From: Phoronis australis
Lineage: Eukaryota; Phoronida; Phoronidae
Assembly (NCBI GenBank): GCA_002633005.1
Contig: NMRA01000011.1
Location: 1,314,555-1,378,554, forward strand
Reading direction: 5' to 3'
DNA length: 64,000 nt
Shown here piece after piece: positions 45,370-58,541 of this stretch. A model generated the notes under the pieces. It did no database searches, was not told the origin of the DNA, and saw nothing but the letters and a program-made list of their open reading frames with translations. The position numbers and the translations under genes are program-made. Each line of letters begins with the position of its first letter. The first letter of the stretch is position 1.

Positions 45370-47450
45370 AAAACAGTAATGACCGTTAGCACCTTTTGGG
45401 TGTCCGTAATGAATGACGAAGACTGATCGATGAGACAATGGTAATGCAAGGCGTTAACCCTCAATTTATGTCAACACCGGAACTCGTTCCTCGTTTTTAC
45501 TATAGACACACAGCGTGCCACAGCTAAATCCTGCACGTTGTCTGCACGACTCAACACCACCACAGTACAAAAATAGAGTTTGCGATCACCCTGTGTGCGA
45601 TATTCCAGTACCTTCGCCGCTCTGCGACGGCTGTGTAACATCAGTTAAGATTCAAGTAGCGTACTGGCAAATATGAAACCAATCAAATGAATGAGCGGTG
45701 AAACAATTCCCAAATATTGACAATGGTTAGTTCATAAAATGCAAATACACCAAACGTTGAATTCAAACAAAATATGCAATGATCTTCCTAATCGTCTGCA
45801 GAAGGATTCGTGGCAATATTTATTAATGTCTGGCTGAACGGGTTTAAGTGTATTGAAAATAAAGCCAGATGATCGTGGCTTGTTTGAGAAATGATTGATT
45901 AAGTTAATCTATTACTGAAGTTAAATAGGTTCTAGTAAGCAGCTCAGTTAAACAGCAATCAGTTTCATCATGCATTTTATCCTACCAGTCAAATGAATTA
46001 TAGATTTAGAAAGAGTGGATTCCTGAAAAGGAATGAGTGTATGCGTGTATTATGAAATAGTCGTCTGTTCGTATACTCGTGTTTTAGGCCTTGGGAAGTG
46101 ATCCGTCGTCAAGGCAAATTGTCGTTTAGAGAGTGTACATCATTTGAGTGTAATTTTACTGCCGAGCTTCCCTGCAGTCAGCAATGCAAAACCGGTTTCT
46201 TTAATCGTCGTGAATCTTAGAGTAAATTTCAAGGTAGCGAAAATGACGTCACGTCGATGAATCCTCAACTGTAGAACAGTGTGTAACGTGTCAATCTCTG
46301 AGCACCAGGCATTAAAAGGATTCCGTGAGGGAATACTTGCCTACAGTATATATGTTGAAAGTTTTGTTTTTTAGTTATTCCATAAAAACCAGAGGCAAAA
46401 CACTGATAAATCCAACAAACTTGCCTCACTGACAAAGGGTGCAGCCAGGTAGAACCCTAAGTTAAAATTTGAAAAGAACCATTTAAACAACTAATTTGAC
46501 ATTGCTATCGCAAATTCAATTGAAGATGCAGAGCCCGACATTACCAAATGCTATTGCCGTCAACAAATTATTTTAAGGCTTTCGCTAACGTTGATTCTTT
46601 AAAAACTACAGTCGCACCTCACGAATCCCAGATACGCCTGTGCTGTTACTGACGTGTTCCTGTAATGGTATTGAATGAGTAAAAACTCCGTCGAGTAAAT
46701 TGTAGAACCGCACCTGAAGTGGTTGCTTGTTCTGCCTGGTGACGTGATACTGATGATGGGTTTGTGATAAACATTTAAAAATGAATGTTTTTTTACTTGC
46801 TGTGTCAATCGCGTGATTTAGCTGGTGTAATCATAGTTGTGTACTAGTTCTAGTTAATCAAAGAGATTAAGGTCAACCAAGAATCTACAATTTGGTATTT
46901 TCAGTTATTGAAACGTAAGTTATTCTGTTCTCTCTATAGGCTGATGTCCTCGTGACATTTTGATTGATGGTTTTCAGAGAATGCCATGTATTTATGACGA
47001 TCTGATGTAGCAACATAACTATACAGTACACGATACAGAAGCATTGGCCTTAATTTCTTAATTTTCTACTGAATCACTGAGCAACAGAAACATTTCGATA
47101 TCTATGTTCCCTCGTTACCCTTATCAATCAGAATTACTTATACATCAACAGTCTTTCGACAAGCCCCAAAATTACACATTAAATCATACCGCTTCAATAG
47201 ATAGCTTAAACGGATGAATAGTCCGCCTTCAGTGAGATAAGGCAACGATAGGAGGAGCTCTATAATCACATTTTATGCTATAGTGACTGGCTGATAATCC
47301 CGTGCATGTTACGAATAGTTTGGTAGACCAATCTTGGTGACAAAAACATGGAATTCTGATCACACGAGACAAATGCCCTACCTCATATCATTAATAACCT
47401 TCCTGAAAGTGTCTCCCAAAAACTTTTTACCCATTCGTTATCCTCTGTTA
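45370..47450. other. upstream region of the AGBL2/3-like gene
   Basis: Presumed promoter or 5'UTR-exon territory. No exon or repeat can be supported. Confidence 0.4.
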
Positions 47451-47599
47451 TAAATTATTTTAAGAATGTTTGTCTTGAAAATTATGAACTTGAGTGCGCT
47501 ATTCCCAACTGCTTTGTGTGCAACTATTTTCGATAATATCTCACAGTCTTTACACAAGTAGTTTTAAAGTACATCATCACCTAATTTTTATAGTTCTGC

Positions 47600-47757
47600 T
47601 TATCTGTAACGCTGTATTTTTTCTTTCTGATTCTCTGGTGGCTCCGTGGTCAGCGGACCTCTCGGGTCCTTCACGGAGTCTCCATAAGCGTAAATCTATA
47701 TCAAGTGTATTTTGACTTAAAGTGAATAAAGTGTATTACTACTACTACTACTACTAC
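47600..47757 (+). mobile_element. non-LTR retrotransposon 3' tail
   Basis: A GC-moderate segment with GGTGGCTCCGTGGTCAGCGG runs into GTGAATAAAGTGTATTACTACTAC, ending in about seven ACT units. A short tandem triplet directly after an AATAAAGTGTA motif is typical of LINE or SINE 3' ends. The 5' boundary is unclear. Confidence 0.5.
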
Positions 47758-47984
47758 ATGGTCTGAATAACATACGTTTGTGGCAAGAGAACGCTGGAAT
47801 AGAATTATGTAGAGGGATGTACCTCAACGATAAAATCCATTAAATTTCATCAGATTTTGGGTACCTGATCCAACTTAGACTGAAAAAAGGGAGGTTATAG
47901 TCTGTTTGTATTCACGTATATGTAGATGTGTTTGCTAAACATGTATGTTAGTAGGATCACACGTATGTGTCTTCGTACTGTGTG

Positions 47985-48072
47985 CACGTACGTACATGTA
48001 TGTATATGTATATGTACGTATTTAGGTATATGTATGCTTGTATGAATGTATGTATTTATGTATGTATGTCCA
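47985..48072. repeat. (GTAT)n-type microsatellite
   Basis: Imperfect TATG/GTAT repeat. It explains the Tyr/His/Ile-rich end of a spurious 193-codon minus frame (47895-48476). Confidence 0.8.
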
Positions 48073-48079
48073 ATTGTTT

Positions 48080-51000
48080 TGCGTTTTAGTAATACTTTAT
48101 ACTTTGCGGTCTTACGTTGACAAAACACATACAGAGTAGCAATTAACTGACACTCATCCATTGATATGAACACGTGGACTATATTCTTCCGTTGTATCTG
48201 TGCAGGTTCTGGGGACATGTATTTTATGTTGTGTCTAGGCACTTGCTTCGTAATGTATGATGAAAAACATACAGTATAAAACGTGTCTTCAATAATGTAA
48301 GCATGTCTGTATTTAGGTACAAAGACATGAAGTAGTTGGTGAACAATTACGGAATATAAATTTTGAAGCCGCTTTGTACCATGTTCTGCGTTGTCAATAC
48401 AATTCTCTTTGCAGTGGCTCTTCAAAAGCAATGTCACCGCGTTCTTGTCCATTGTTTGATTTGAAATTGGTTGCAATCAAAACTCCCCTAGCTCTAAAAC
48501 TACTCGACGATCAAATTTATGAACCTATTCTGAAGCGCTCGTTCATCAGCCTCGCTTTCATATTATTTCTAACCTGAGTAAGGAACGAGATGAGATGAAA
48601 CGAAAGTTGTTTGTTGACAGTAGGAGCGGGTTAGATAGTTATGCACATTTCACTATCATGTCCTGTTAGTGAATTTTGTCTGCTACGACCCTATTGTAAA
48701 CGCGAGTTTGCCTATATTCACCAAGGCAATAATTTGTAGTTTAGAAACAGAACGAAAGAACCGTTTGCAGTCAGTCAACAGTTGCAGGTTCGATTATCAA
48801 AACTACTAACATTCTAACGAGCCTCAGAAGGACAAACTCATTTGGTTCAATGAGCATGAAGAACAGAGCATTATTAAAGTCACGTGTCAAACTCAGGAAC
48901 TGGAATACCAACCATTCAAACTGAGTCTGTAACTTGTTTATTAAGGATAGTTATGCACGACTAACAAGAGCCAAATCAATAGTGAATGAAACGTCAACAC
49001 TATGCTATCATTTTACTGTACCATGTTACACCTAGCGGCTCAATTATTTTTTTCTGCATGTTGCCCACAAGTCAGCTTGACCCACTGCCACACGTAGGCC
49101 TACTATGCCAAATAGGTAGAAAGCGATTGTATTCTGACGCTCCGATATTGGCTCCTGACTTGAGATTATCTTATCTCTATAAAGTTGAGTACATTTAAGT
49201 TGACGATCTGTTTGACAGCACTTAATGTGAGTGGCCAATAAAGTCCACTCCACATCAAAATGTGCACAAGTACATTAAAACTACGACTTTAGTTTTCCGC
49301 CTTGATTCAGGAGAGGACTTAACATGTAACAATTAAGAGCAGTTTAATGAGAGTAAACTGCATGGTGTCAAAAAGGTTTAGCGGTGTCTAGAAGGTCTTA
49401 CTAGATCACGTGTTTATCATTACGTCGACATGTCTTGTAAGAAGACCACGCGATCTGACTAGCTTAATTTTTCTCTTGCGATCTACCCAACAAAATGGTG
49501 CAATGTTAAACACTTTCCAAATCTTTTACATTTTTCGCCATATATGGGAAGAATACAAACCTAGTACACAAGTTCATAGACCACTTCCAGGCGCACCCTC
49601 ATATTGTTAATGACCCGCTGTAAAACAAAAACTGAAGAAACTAATGTGTTTAAATTGTCAACGGTATTAAAGTCGATTGGGTTGCATGTTACTTTTCGGT
49701 AACATAAAAGTTCCGAAGCCGATGCTATGGGAGAGACTGCGGCAGAAAAATGGTCTTTGGCTGACAACCGGAGAACACCGGAATCGACTGACCATCGACC
49801 GACAGGTGACCAGGCAAAAGAGAGTGAGTGAATAACAAGAACAGATTTATGCTTTTGAATATTGGGATGCAGACAGCACAGTCCCGGTCTCATATTATAA
49901 TCGTACTCATTGTATTGGTTGAGAAATTTCGGTTTATATTCCTTACTCACATAGTTGTTAGCACAAGTTAGGCCTACTGAACTTTTTTTACACCAATTTA
50001 CACAATGTGTGCATGACATTTAACCATTTCAAGAAGTGAAAATTCGAGTAAAACTTGAACAGACAGGGTGCATCCAATCAAACAGCGTTGAATGCAAAAA
50101 AGTTGTTTATAACACAAAGTGCTAACGTACAGCAGGAAACAAGAAAACTGATTGTGACATCATCCAATGGTTCACGTTCGCCGCTATTTCAAAACGAACT
50201 CTCTTCAGCTGCCGGGAAACTTTGCTCTGGACATTGAACTCAATGACCAACGAAAACATTGTCACCAAAGTTTGAACGTTTCGGTAGTCAATCAGCCAAT
50301 TAACAAAAGAATAGGTGCGAGAGAGTCGTTATTAAGAAGTGGTAACCGCTCTCCATTAACGTTTGATATGTAGTAATGTAAAATCTTTTTATTATACTGA
50401 CAAGTACAAGCTATTAACAACAACACCATGTGAATATTGTTATTGTGTCCGTCAGGAATTGGGCATATTTGGCACTTCATAATGACAATTAAAAATCAAA
50501 CAAAGATATTTTTTTTTAAATTTCACCTACAAGCGTATTCTGACTAAACAAATTTGGTAATTTCTCCTGAAAAAATCCAAACATAATACTTTTAATTCCT
50601 CCAGTCTGCTATAGCGTGAACCGTTGCTAGGAGAAATTTATTAAGAATTGAATCTGAGGAACCTAGGTGTAATGAAAAATCAAATAAAAATGCCGCACAT
50701 TGAGTTTGAGTTACATAATATATACATAACCTTTCACCTAAAAATAATATAACCGAAGGATACACGCTACATTGGAGCATTGAAAATCCTTCTTAGAGAG
50801 AATACCGAAATTGTTGGATCGACTTGTTACAATAAAAAGGTCGGCCACTTTGTCCTCTCATTTGAACACCAGGAATGGTCAAATTTACACGACAGGAACT
50901 TAACACCGTCAGCCAAATATCTAAAAACTTTCCAACACAGTATGAGTTAGCTTACGTGTGCGTACTCGTTGTATAGTGACGAAAGACACCTCATCGGCTA

Positions 51001-53150
51001 CCTCTGGCCAACCAAAATTTTCAGAAATGCTTCCTTTGCGCCTCCGAGTTCCCCGTTAAAGAGATACTTCTATCTTGTAATTCAAAGATAATGTGTTCAT
51101 GTACTTAACAGTGGAGTGTCCACTAAACTTGCCCACCTGGTCAAATGGTCAATTGCTTATCACAAGATGGATTAGCAACTCAAAGCAAAGAACAGGAATT
51201 GAATAACAGCTAGCTGTGCATTAGTCTCGGCTCATTTCACAAACTCACTAAGTACTTGCAGCGAATATTGAACTATGAAGGAGGCGGTAAGGAACTGTAC
51301 CTTCCGTTCTTGTGTATTCAGCTACGTGAACTCTGTGCGTTTGGTTTGATGGTTTTGAATAGAATAGGGACTATTTATTGATTACCAGGTTCAAGTTGTA
51401 TTAAATGATGAACATAGACGCTTGACAATCAAGCAGTAAAATTTTCAGTACAAACTGGGTGCAAAAACCTAACATCATTGTGGAAACGAATGGAGTGTGC
51501 AATCATATTCACGCCCTCCGGACGTACAACGTTTACCAGTAGCGCTGCCTTTCCTCTGACAGTGTCATGCCCACGTACGAGTTCAGGCAATGAAACTGTT
51601 ATACTTAGTGCTGTTTATCGATGTGACACCAAGAACATATAATATCTATATATATTTCATGACAGGCTAACAGGGAGATATTCCCATATTGGATATACTT
51701 ATCAGATTGTAAACCTCCAATAAAATTAACCGTTTTACATGCACAAGCACGTCTATACCTATAAAACACTTCAAATGATCTTGAAGTAATAACTTGTGGG
51801 TAAAATTTGACACATGTTGGTCAACAAAGTGGTTCTGACAAAGAACAGCCAAATTACAGAGAAAAAAAACGAATAAACTGAAACCATAGCTTTCCAACCA
51901 CTGCAATGAAATTAGAAGACTGGACACTATGAGTTGTGCACTTTCCAAATTCCATTCAGGCAAAACTATAAAACCCACCAATGCCGCCAACAATGTTGTT
52001 TTCAGAACAGATAGTCTGTCGTGCCAAAGGATGTTATTTCTGAGTTTCTTATTTAGAAGCTGGGCCTTACAGTTCGCAACGCTACAAAAATAAAACCGGA
52101 GAGCGTGGAATTAGATTTAGCAATAAAACCACTTTCAACACAACTCTAGGTATTGAAGCTGGGAAAGTAAGCTTGCCCTTGTGTTGCTCAACAGGCACTT
52201 CACACTTAAAGTGGATTACAGAGGAAGTAAGGAATTTCATTACTTAAGACGTTTGGCGTAATAAACTTATGATTTGACATTTGAATATTACTCGATTATA
52301 AACCAGTGGACAGTTCCATGAGCAAGGAAGTTGGAATTAGCGACGTTCGCAACCCATGGATCCGTGGTTGCTAAAGTGAACCGCTATATTCTGCTAACAC
52401 CAGTCGCTAGACTCCTTACCTGTTTAAGTCAACGGCCGAAACACGGCAAAGCGTTAATTGGTCTTCTTGTCACAAAGCATCACTGATTAGCCTGTATCAC
52501 TATGACACATTTGGTAACTCAAAGTTCACTGTCTTGTCAGATCCATTGTAAAGACGTCGTAGTGTTACCGGACCCGACTTATAAGTTTTGGACAAAGAGG
52601 CACAGGGGTTATAAGTGCCGGTCAGTGAACAGAGTATACCTTTTTCCCCAGACAGGCACCTCGCCTTATCACGAATATCACCAGTGTCTTATTATTTCTG
52701 ACGTTATGACAAGTGAATAAAGTTCAGGTGTAGAATGTATACAGCTATCACAGAAACATCTAATCCACTGACAAGTATCAACAAATTTTGAGATAAGAAA
52801 ATATCCGCGCTTACCTTAGCGTATCCTTGATAACTTATATCATAAACAGTCAACGTGAACCTTGCTTACGATCAATAATTATAACAACACCGATTCGGAT
52901 TGTGATTACCTCACGAAGTAGTTCTATTTACGTGCTTTGAAGTTGACCACGTTATCAATCTAAACTTCACTGGTGCGCTGCGGTAAATCGATGCATACTT
53001 CTTTAAAAGGACGCTGAACCCTGTTTCGGTGATTTCAACCAATCTTGGTTGTATCACCTGTTAATGAATTATTGACGTCTCATTTGAGTGACAGCAGCAG
53101 GATTCAACTAAAAACTTACCCTCTCCGAGTCAAAGACAGAATATTATGGT
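48080..53150. other. gene-free stretch
   Basis: No exon or RNA gene can be supported. The 152-codon minus frame at 49561-50019 is long for chance but has no recognisable content and no conserved-looking splice context. Confidence 0.4.
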
Positions 53151-53152
53151 TC

Positions 53153-55666
53153 TGAGCCGGTGGTCTTTGCCTGCGGATGACATGTAACTAGCATAAAACG
53201 TATGTCACGCTTGCCCGTTTAGTAAACTTCATACAAAAGTTTTCAAATTTTGCTCCAAACCTTAAAGGGTTTTCGAGACTTTGCAGTTTACAGAGCCTTA
53301 TTTTTTCAGAAAACTGGGCAGGAAAATAGTTTTTTAACATCTGTTTTCAGGTCCAAAGCGGATTTGGTTTTCTTTCAAGGAATTACAAACAAAATTCAAA
53401 TTGTTGTCAAACGAAATTGCCTTGCATTTCATGCCGTTCAAACCGTCGCCTTACGTAAAACAAACGAATATCGGTTATGGGCCCAATGGAATCCGCCATT
53501 CTAATGCTCTACCAGGCGGTAACCAAATACCTTGGTGTTGCCCTAGAGAGTCTCACCTTTTGTGAGAATACGGGACAACATCTCCGTGTTCGTATCCATG
53601 CACAACGTGTCTTTATGTGGACACAGCTATATCAGACAACAGTCGCGCAACATTCGATACATAAAATTCTTATGCTGGGAGACTCTTAAACTCGTATTAG
53701 AATAGATGACAAACTTGTCTTCCCCATACAAGTGAACATATGGCTGCTACAACTTCTCGTGGTGTGCCATCTGGTCGCCGTGTCACTCGTGCCCCACAAC
53801 TAGCTATTCGTATAAACTCTATCGTTCTTTATCAAGCAGACTTACCCGCTCGTGTGCGTTGAACCTCCCAGGCAAAATCAGTTACGACTAATAGGCAACT
53901 GATCACACGACTGGATTGTGGTTAGAAGCAGACGCGTCGGCAAACAATCCGATGTAAAAAGAACACTACCCCAAACACGGTAAACAAGACCAATGATAAT
54001 TCAATCCGATTTTCAGATAACAGTCATCTCACCTGCAAAGTTGGTAACCCGACAAAATGTTTATCTAACCGCCGTACGCGTCGTTGGCTTTTCACTATAA
54101 ACAGTGAATGAATGGCCGGCTTCAGTGGCGATTATGTGCGGAATAATAGAATTACGTTGGAAATAAAAACATAGAACGGTCGTGGAAAGAATGGGGCTAA
54201 AAACGACTGCTGAGACGGGGGTTATTATGCGGAAGGACTCTTCCAAGCAACTTTTGTCTGAAGTATAAGAGAACATTATATTAGAAAAACCAACTCACGC
54301 CAAGTCATTATTTTCATATAAGCTAATTGTATAAGCAACTTGAGTAGGACATACTGCGTTATGGGCCTGCAACTGCAATGTGTACAATGAAGGCGAGACT
54401 TCNTGAGCCGGTGGTCTTTGCCTACAGATGACATGTAACTAGCCTAAAACGTATGTCACGCTTGCCCGTTTAGTAAAAATCATACAAAAGTTTTCAAATT
54501 TTGCTCCAAACCTTAAAGGGTTTCCGAGACTTTGCAGTTTACAGAGCCTTATTTTTTCAGAAAACTGGGGATGGAAAATAGTTTGTAACATCTGTTTTCA
54601 GGCCCACAACGGATTTGGTTTTCTTTCAAGGAATTACAAACAAAATTCTAATTGTTGTCAAACAATATTGCCTTGCATTTCATGCCGTTCAAACCGTTGC
54701 CTTCCGTAAAACAAGCGAATATCGGTTATGGGCCCACTGGAACTAATTAGAATCCGCCATTCTAATGCTCTACCAGACGGTAACTAAATACCTTGGTAGT
54801 GCCCAAGAGAGTCTCACCTTTTGTGAGAATACGGGACAACATCTCCGTGTTCGTATCCATGCACAGTGTCTTTATGTGGACACAGTTATATCAGACAACA
54901 GTCGCGCAACATTCGATACATAAAATTCTTATGCTGGGACACTCTTAAACTCGTATTAGAATAGATGACAAACTTGTCTTCCCCATACACGTGAACAAGT
55001 AGGCTAGCTGCTACAACTTCTTGTGGTGTGCCATCTGGTCGCCGTGTCACTCGTGCCCCACAACTAGTTATTCGTATAAACTCTGTCATTCTTTATCAAG
55101 CAGACTTACCCGCTCGTGTGCGTTGAACCTCCCAGGCAAAAACAGTTACGACTAATAGGCAACTGATCACACGACTGGATTGTGGTTAGAAGCAGACGCG
55201 TCGGCAAACAATCCGATGTAAAAAGAACACTACCCCAAACACGGTAAACAAGGCCAATGATAATTCAATCCGATTTTCAGATAACAGTCATCTCACCTGC
55301 AAAGTTGGTAACCCTACAAAATGTTTATCTAACCGCCGTACGCGTCGTTGGCTTTTCACTATAAACAGTGAATGAATGGCCGGCTTCAGTGGCGATTATG
55401 TGCGGAATAATAGAATTACGTTGGAAATAAAAACATAGAACGGTCGTGGAAAGAATGGGGCTAAAAACGACTGCTGAGACGGGGGTTATTATGCGGAAGG
55501 ACTCTTCCAAGCAACTTTTGTCTGAAGTATAAGAGAACATTATATTAGAAAAACCAACTCACGCCAAGTCATTATTTTCATATAAGCTAATTGTATAAGC
55601 AACTTGAGTAGGACATACTGCGTTATGGGCCTGCAACTGCAATGTGTACAATGAAGGCGAGACTTC
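53153..55666. repeat. 1.25-kb duplication joined by one N
   Basis: 53153-54402 and 54404-55666 are near-identical direct copies abutting a single N at 54403. They differ by scattered substitutions and small indels, for example a 9-bp insertion near 54741 and GATG versus CAGG near 54571. Most differences are in the first 750 bp. The join by one N suggests two allelic contig ends placed in series. No intact gene lies inside. Confidence 0.85.
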
Positions 55667-57230
55667 GCGCGGGATTCAGATGACGACAGAGCCGACATGG
55701 ACGAATGTAAGAATTTGCGGCAATGTCAATTTGATGCGACTATAGATTGTTACGAGGGCCTTAAACATTTATTTACGATTTTACCGCCTAGCCTCTACCG
55801 ACACTAGCTAGAATGAGGGTAGTTACAAGAAAGAAGATGTATCGATACTTGGTAAACGCGCAAGGATACCAGTTACACGAAGCGCCTTCTAAGACTGTCT
55901 CTAATTTTATGTCAGCATGCGAACCTGGTTCGAATTTCCAACTACACGTAGACGGCTTAATAAAGACCAAAAACTGATAAACAACGGGGTGGATATGGGA
56001 CCACTTATTTCGAACGAACAATAGGATTTTATTTTTTGAATACTTTGGATATCTTTTCAAAATTTTTAAGTAGAGGTCTATATCCGCGGCTTACCAAACA
56101 ATAGCTTGTACTGAGGCCCTCAAGCAAACTCAAACCAGCGTCCGAACATTATGCAGGTTTTCTCAAGAATCATTTTAAATGAGAATAAGTCGAAAATGTA
56201 CGATTTATTTAAACTATTTTGGTGGCAGCATGTAACGTAGTGTGGAAAATTTTACGCAAAGTAGCATTTGAAAATCACGTTCTTCCATTGGACGCCTCCG
56301 GGCCCTGAACACTCATCTGTTCTATTTACCATGACCCAGTCAGTCAGGCATTATTCAATCATGAAATGAGGCAGTGCGTGACTATTCTTTTAATCTTTTC
56401 ATGGTTGTTCACTTCATTTTTTCGCTAAAATTGTCAGTGTGATCTTAGCCACATTCTAACACCACTTTTAAGCTGTGTCAAAGGCCCTACCGAAAACCCT
56501 ACAGGGACGATCTTTGCAAAATAGACCACCCCTCGCTCAATGCTGATTACGGGCCTATCTGATAAAAGAGGCAAAACATGCAAAACTAATAAACAAACTG
56601 AAAAACGCGAAACTTTTCTAATTCTGCTTGAACAATTATGTTACATGTAATTGGGCTGCGACACGCTTTCGGGAGCTCAAAATTTTGAAAGAAGTAAAAG
56701 ACGGATTCAAACGCCAAAATCAGCTGAAGATGCTCGATCAGAACATGCAATATCCAAACAACGCTACAACTGTTTAACACTAATCTTATTGCAGAATTTG
56801 AACTACTTCTGCCACCAAATACAAAATCCGAAACAAAATCATGACTCGCCATTCGGTTATAAGTGTATGCCGGTGATAGCCACTCTAGTTGCAAGCTCCG
56901 TATGAGTACGTGTAATCCTCACGGAGCGAATGCAATTATTGGTCAATAACAGTTGCAAAATTCATTAGATTTATTTGCGTTATTGATTTATTATTTCTAT
57001 ACAACAATGACTTATTCTAATCAAGTATGGTTCCTTGTTCAAAATTCCAAACAATGAGAACTCTCACAATGGCTACATATACTGGAAAGAATACGACGTA
57101 GTGAACCTGTTAATTAGTCAATAGGGCAAATATGTGTTACGCATGAGAGTACAGCTGTATACTTGAGCTCCACTTAAGCCCTCCTAAGAGAAAAAAATAA
57201 CTTAGAGCTGGACTGTCATGTATTTTCGAA
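55667..57230. other. gene-free stretch
   Basis: Nothing supportable. Overlapping frames on both strands at 56586-56905 are not recognisable. Confidence 0.45.
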
Positions 57231-57431
57231 TAACTTCATAAGCGGATTTAGGGGGGGCAGGGAGCCCGCCCCCCCCTTGGCTGCCGCAAAAAAATAAAAC
57301 AGTAAGAGCGTAGGGAAATCTTGAGTTTATTAATTAACCCCGGTAATTAAAATTACACGGATGAAAAAAGATTTAAATGTGTGCAGTTTTAGTGTTGGGG
57401 GGCGGGCTCAAATCCAATTTCAAGTGTCAAA

Positions 57432-57520
57432 TTCGGAACACGGCGCATTCGTAACGGAACTATGGCTAAGTATAGNTTCGGAACACGGCGCATTCGTAAC
57501 GGAACTTTGGCTAACTATAG
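57432..57520. repeat. 44-bp duplication flanking an N
   Basis: 57432-57475 and 57477-57520 are copies with two mismatches, separated by a single N at 57476. It is the same join pattern as at 54403. Confidence 0.85.
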
Positions 57521-57600
57521 TCTCTCTCCCGCGAGGCCCAGGCGACCGGCAGTGGCGCTGCGCACTACGACTCCGTTTCCGTCGTCTGCTCCACTGTGCA

Positions 57601-57670
57601 ATGAAGAAAATTTACTTCATTTTTCAAAGAAAATCGAACCTGAGTGACGATGAAAAAACAGAAGCTGCTG
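57601..57670 (+). pseudogene. relic first exon of a transposase-like protein
   Basis: ATG at 57601 opens MKKIYFIFQRKSNLSDDEKT followed by EAAG and a GTAAGA donor. A basic start, an F-x-(R/K)RK motif and then an acidic Ser/Asp stretch is the usual N-terminus of ZMYM-like hAT transposases. No downstream exons remain inside the 1-kb element. Confidence 0.4.
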
Positions 57671-57965
57671 GTAAGATGTGAATTTTAATAGAAGCCTTAG
57701 TGAATCACTCAGAAACTCGCAATACTCTCTTTGCCAAACCTTACCTTAAGACGATTTCCAAAGCAAACCCGTCATTATTGCCAACACAAATAACGGATTT
57801 GGTCTTTGGGCATTTGAAGACTATTTTAAATACGACAAATTTGTTAAGAATTCATGGCACAAAATATAAAACGTGTAATAAGCATTACAAAAAGAAGTAG
57901 GTTTCGCGCGCAGACGCTGTGGACCATAAACAAGTAGGACTCTTAGTATGAGATTAGAAGTTAAA

Positions 57966-58026
57966 TCTTGGTGGTGTAGTGGTAACGCACTCTATCTGCC
58001 ATGTCGAGAGTTCGAGTCTTTGGTAT
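57966..58026 (+). repeat. tRNA-Gly-like sequence (SINE head or tRNA relic)
   Basis: Contains a box A-like TGGTGTAGTGGTAACGCAC and a box B-like AGTTCGAGTCT with tRNA spacing. CTGCCATG aligns with the GCC anticodon region of tRNA-Gly. The acceptor stem is not conserved, so this is a tRNA-derived repeat, not a functional tRNA gene. Confidence 0.6.
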
Positions 58027-58541
58027 ATGCAGTTTTTCCTGTTTGACATGTTTTCCGTGTTTTCTTTGCCTTTTTTCTAGGATAATGCTTCAGGAATCAA
58101 GGAAAATGCTTGATTTTTAGAGGTAAAAACAGAAAAAATTCCTGGGCTATGCGGTGCTATGCGCATCTACAATCGTGGTTCGGTTTGCGCAAATGCTTAC
58201 AGCCGGACAAAAATGTTGCCCCTCCTTTTGATATCCTAGATCTGCCACTGAACTTATAGCTGCTGAACAATCAACTTCGTCTGGACACCACGCAATGGGC
58301 TGTTTTCCACCAACATTTTTCAGCACTATAGCCCAATTGCAGGTTAATTTGCTTTGTCGTAAACAGCTGTAACGTCACGCGGTGGGGACAGAGCCCGCCA
58401 TATTTACCATTGTGTTTTGCAGCCTCATTCGTCATTGTCACGTTGGATATTTCAATATTTTAAGTGTCAATAGAGAGTTTTGCGTTGGCAACTGTGCTAC
58501 AGCTTCGTCGATGATTGTTAGACGTGAAATCACAGCAAATG

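Larger units (their letters stand above)
57237..58250 (+). mobile_element. 1-kb hAT-like element, 5-bp TSD AACTT
   Basis: The left end is a degenerate CATAAGCGGATTTAGGGGGG and the right end in reverse complement is CAGTGGCAGATCTAGG. AACTT flanks both sides (57232-57236 and 58251-58255). It shares termini with the elements at 6266 and 9421 but is longer. It keeps a GC-rich promoter-like patch (57520-57600), a possible first coding exon (57601-57670) and a tRNA-like sequence (57966-58026). Confidence 0.7.

Noticed and set aside
47895-48476. 193-codon minus-strand open frame
   Set aside because: Its end is a GTAT microsatellite and the rest has no family signal or splice support.
48785-48800. 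Box B-like GGTTCGATTA near 48788 and GGTTCGATCA near 61800
   Set aside because: No box A or tRNA-like fold precedes either one.
49561-50019. 152-codon minus-strand open frame
   Set aside because: It is long for chance, but nothing in it is recognisable and no phase-compatible neighbouring exon was found.
54061-55540. Two identical 71-residue proteins suggesting a gene pair
   Set aside because: They are the same sequence in the two halves of the N-joined duplication, so they do not show conservation.
57361-57681. 106-codon open frame running through an N
   Set aside because: Its repeated SEHGAFVTELWL segment is produced by the N-flanked 44-bp duplication; only the short 57601-57670 part may be a genuine relic exon.
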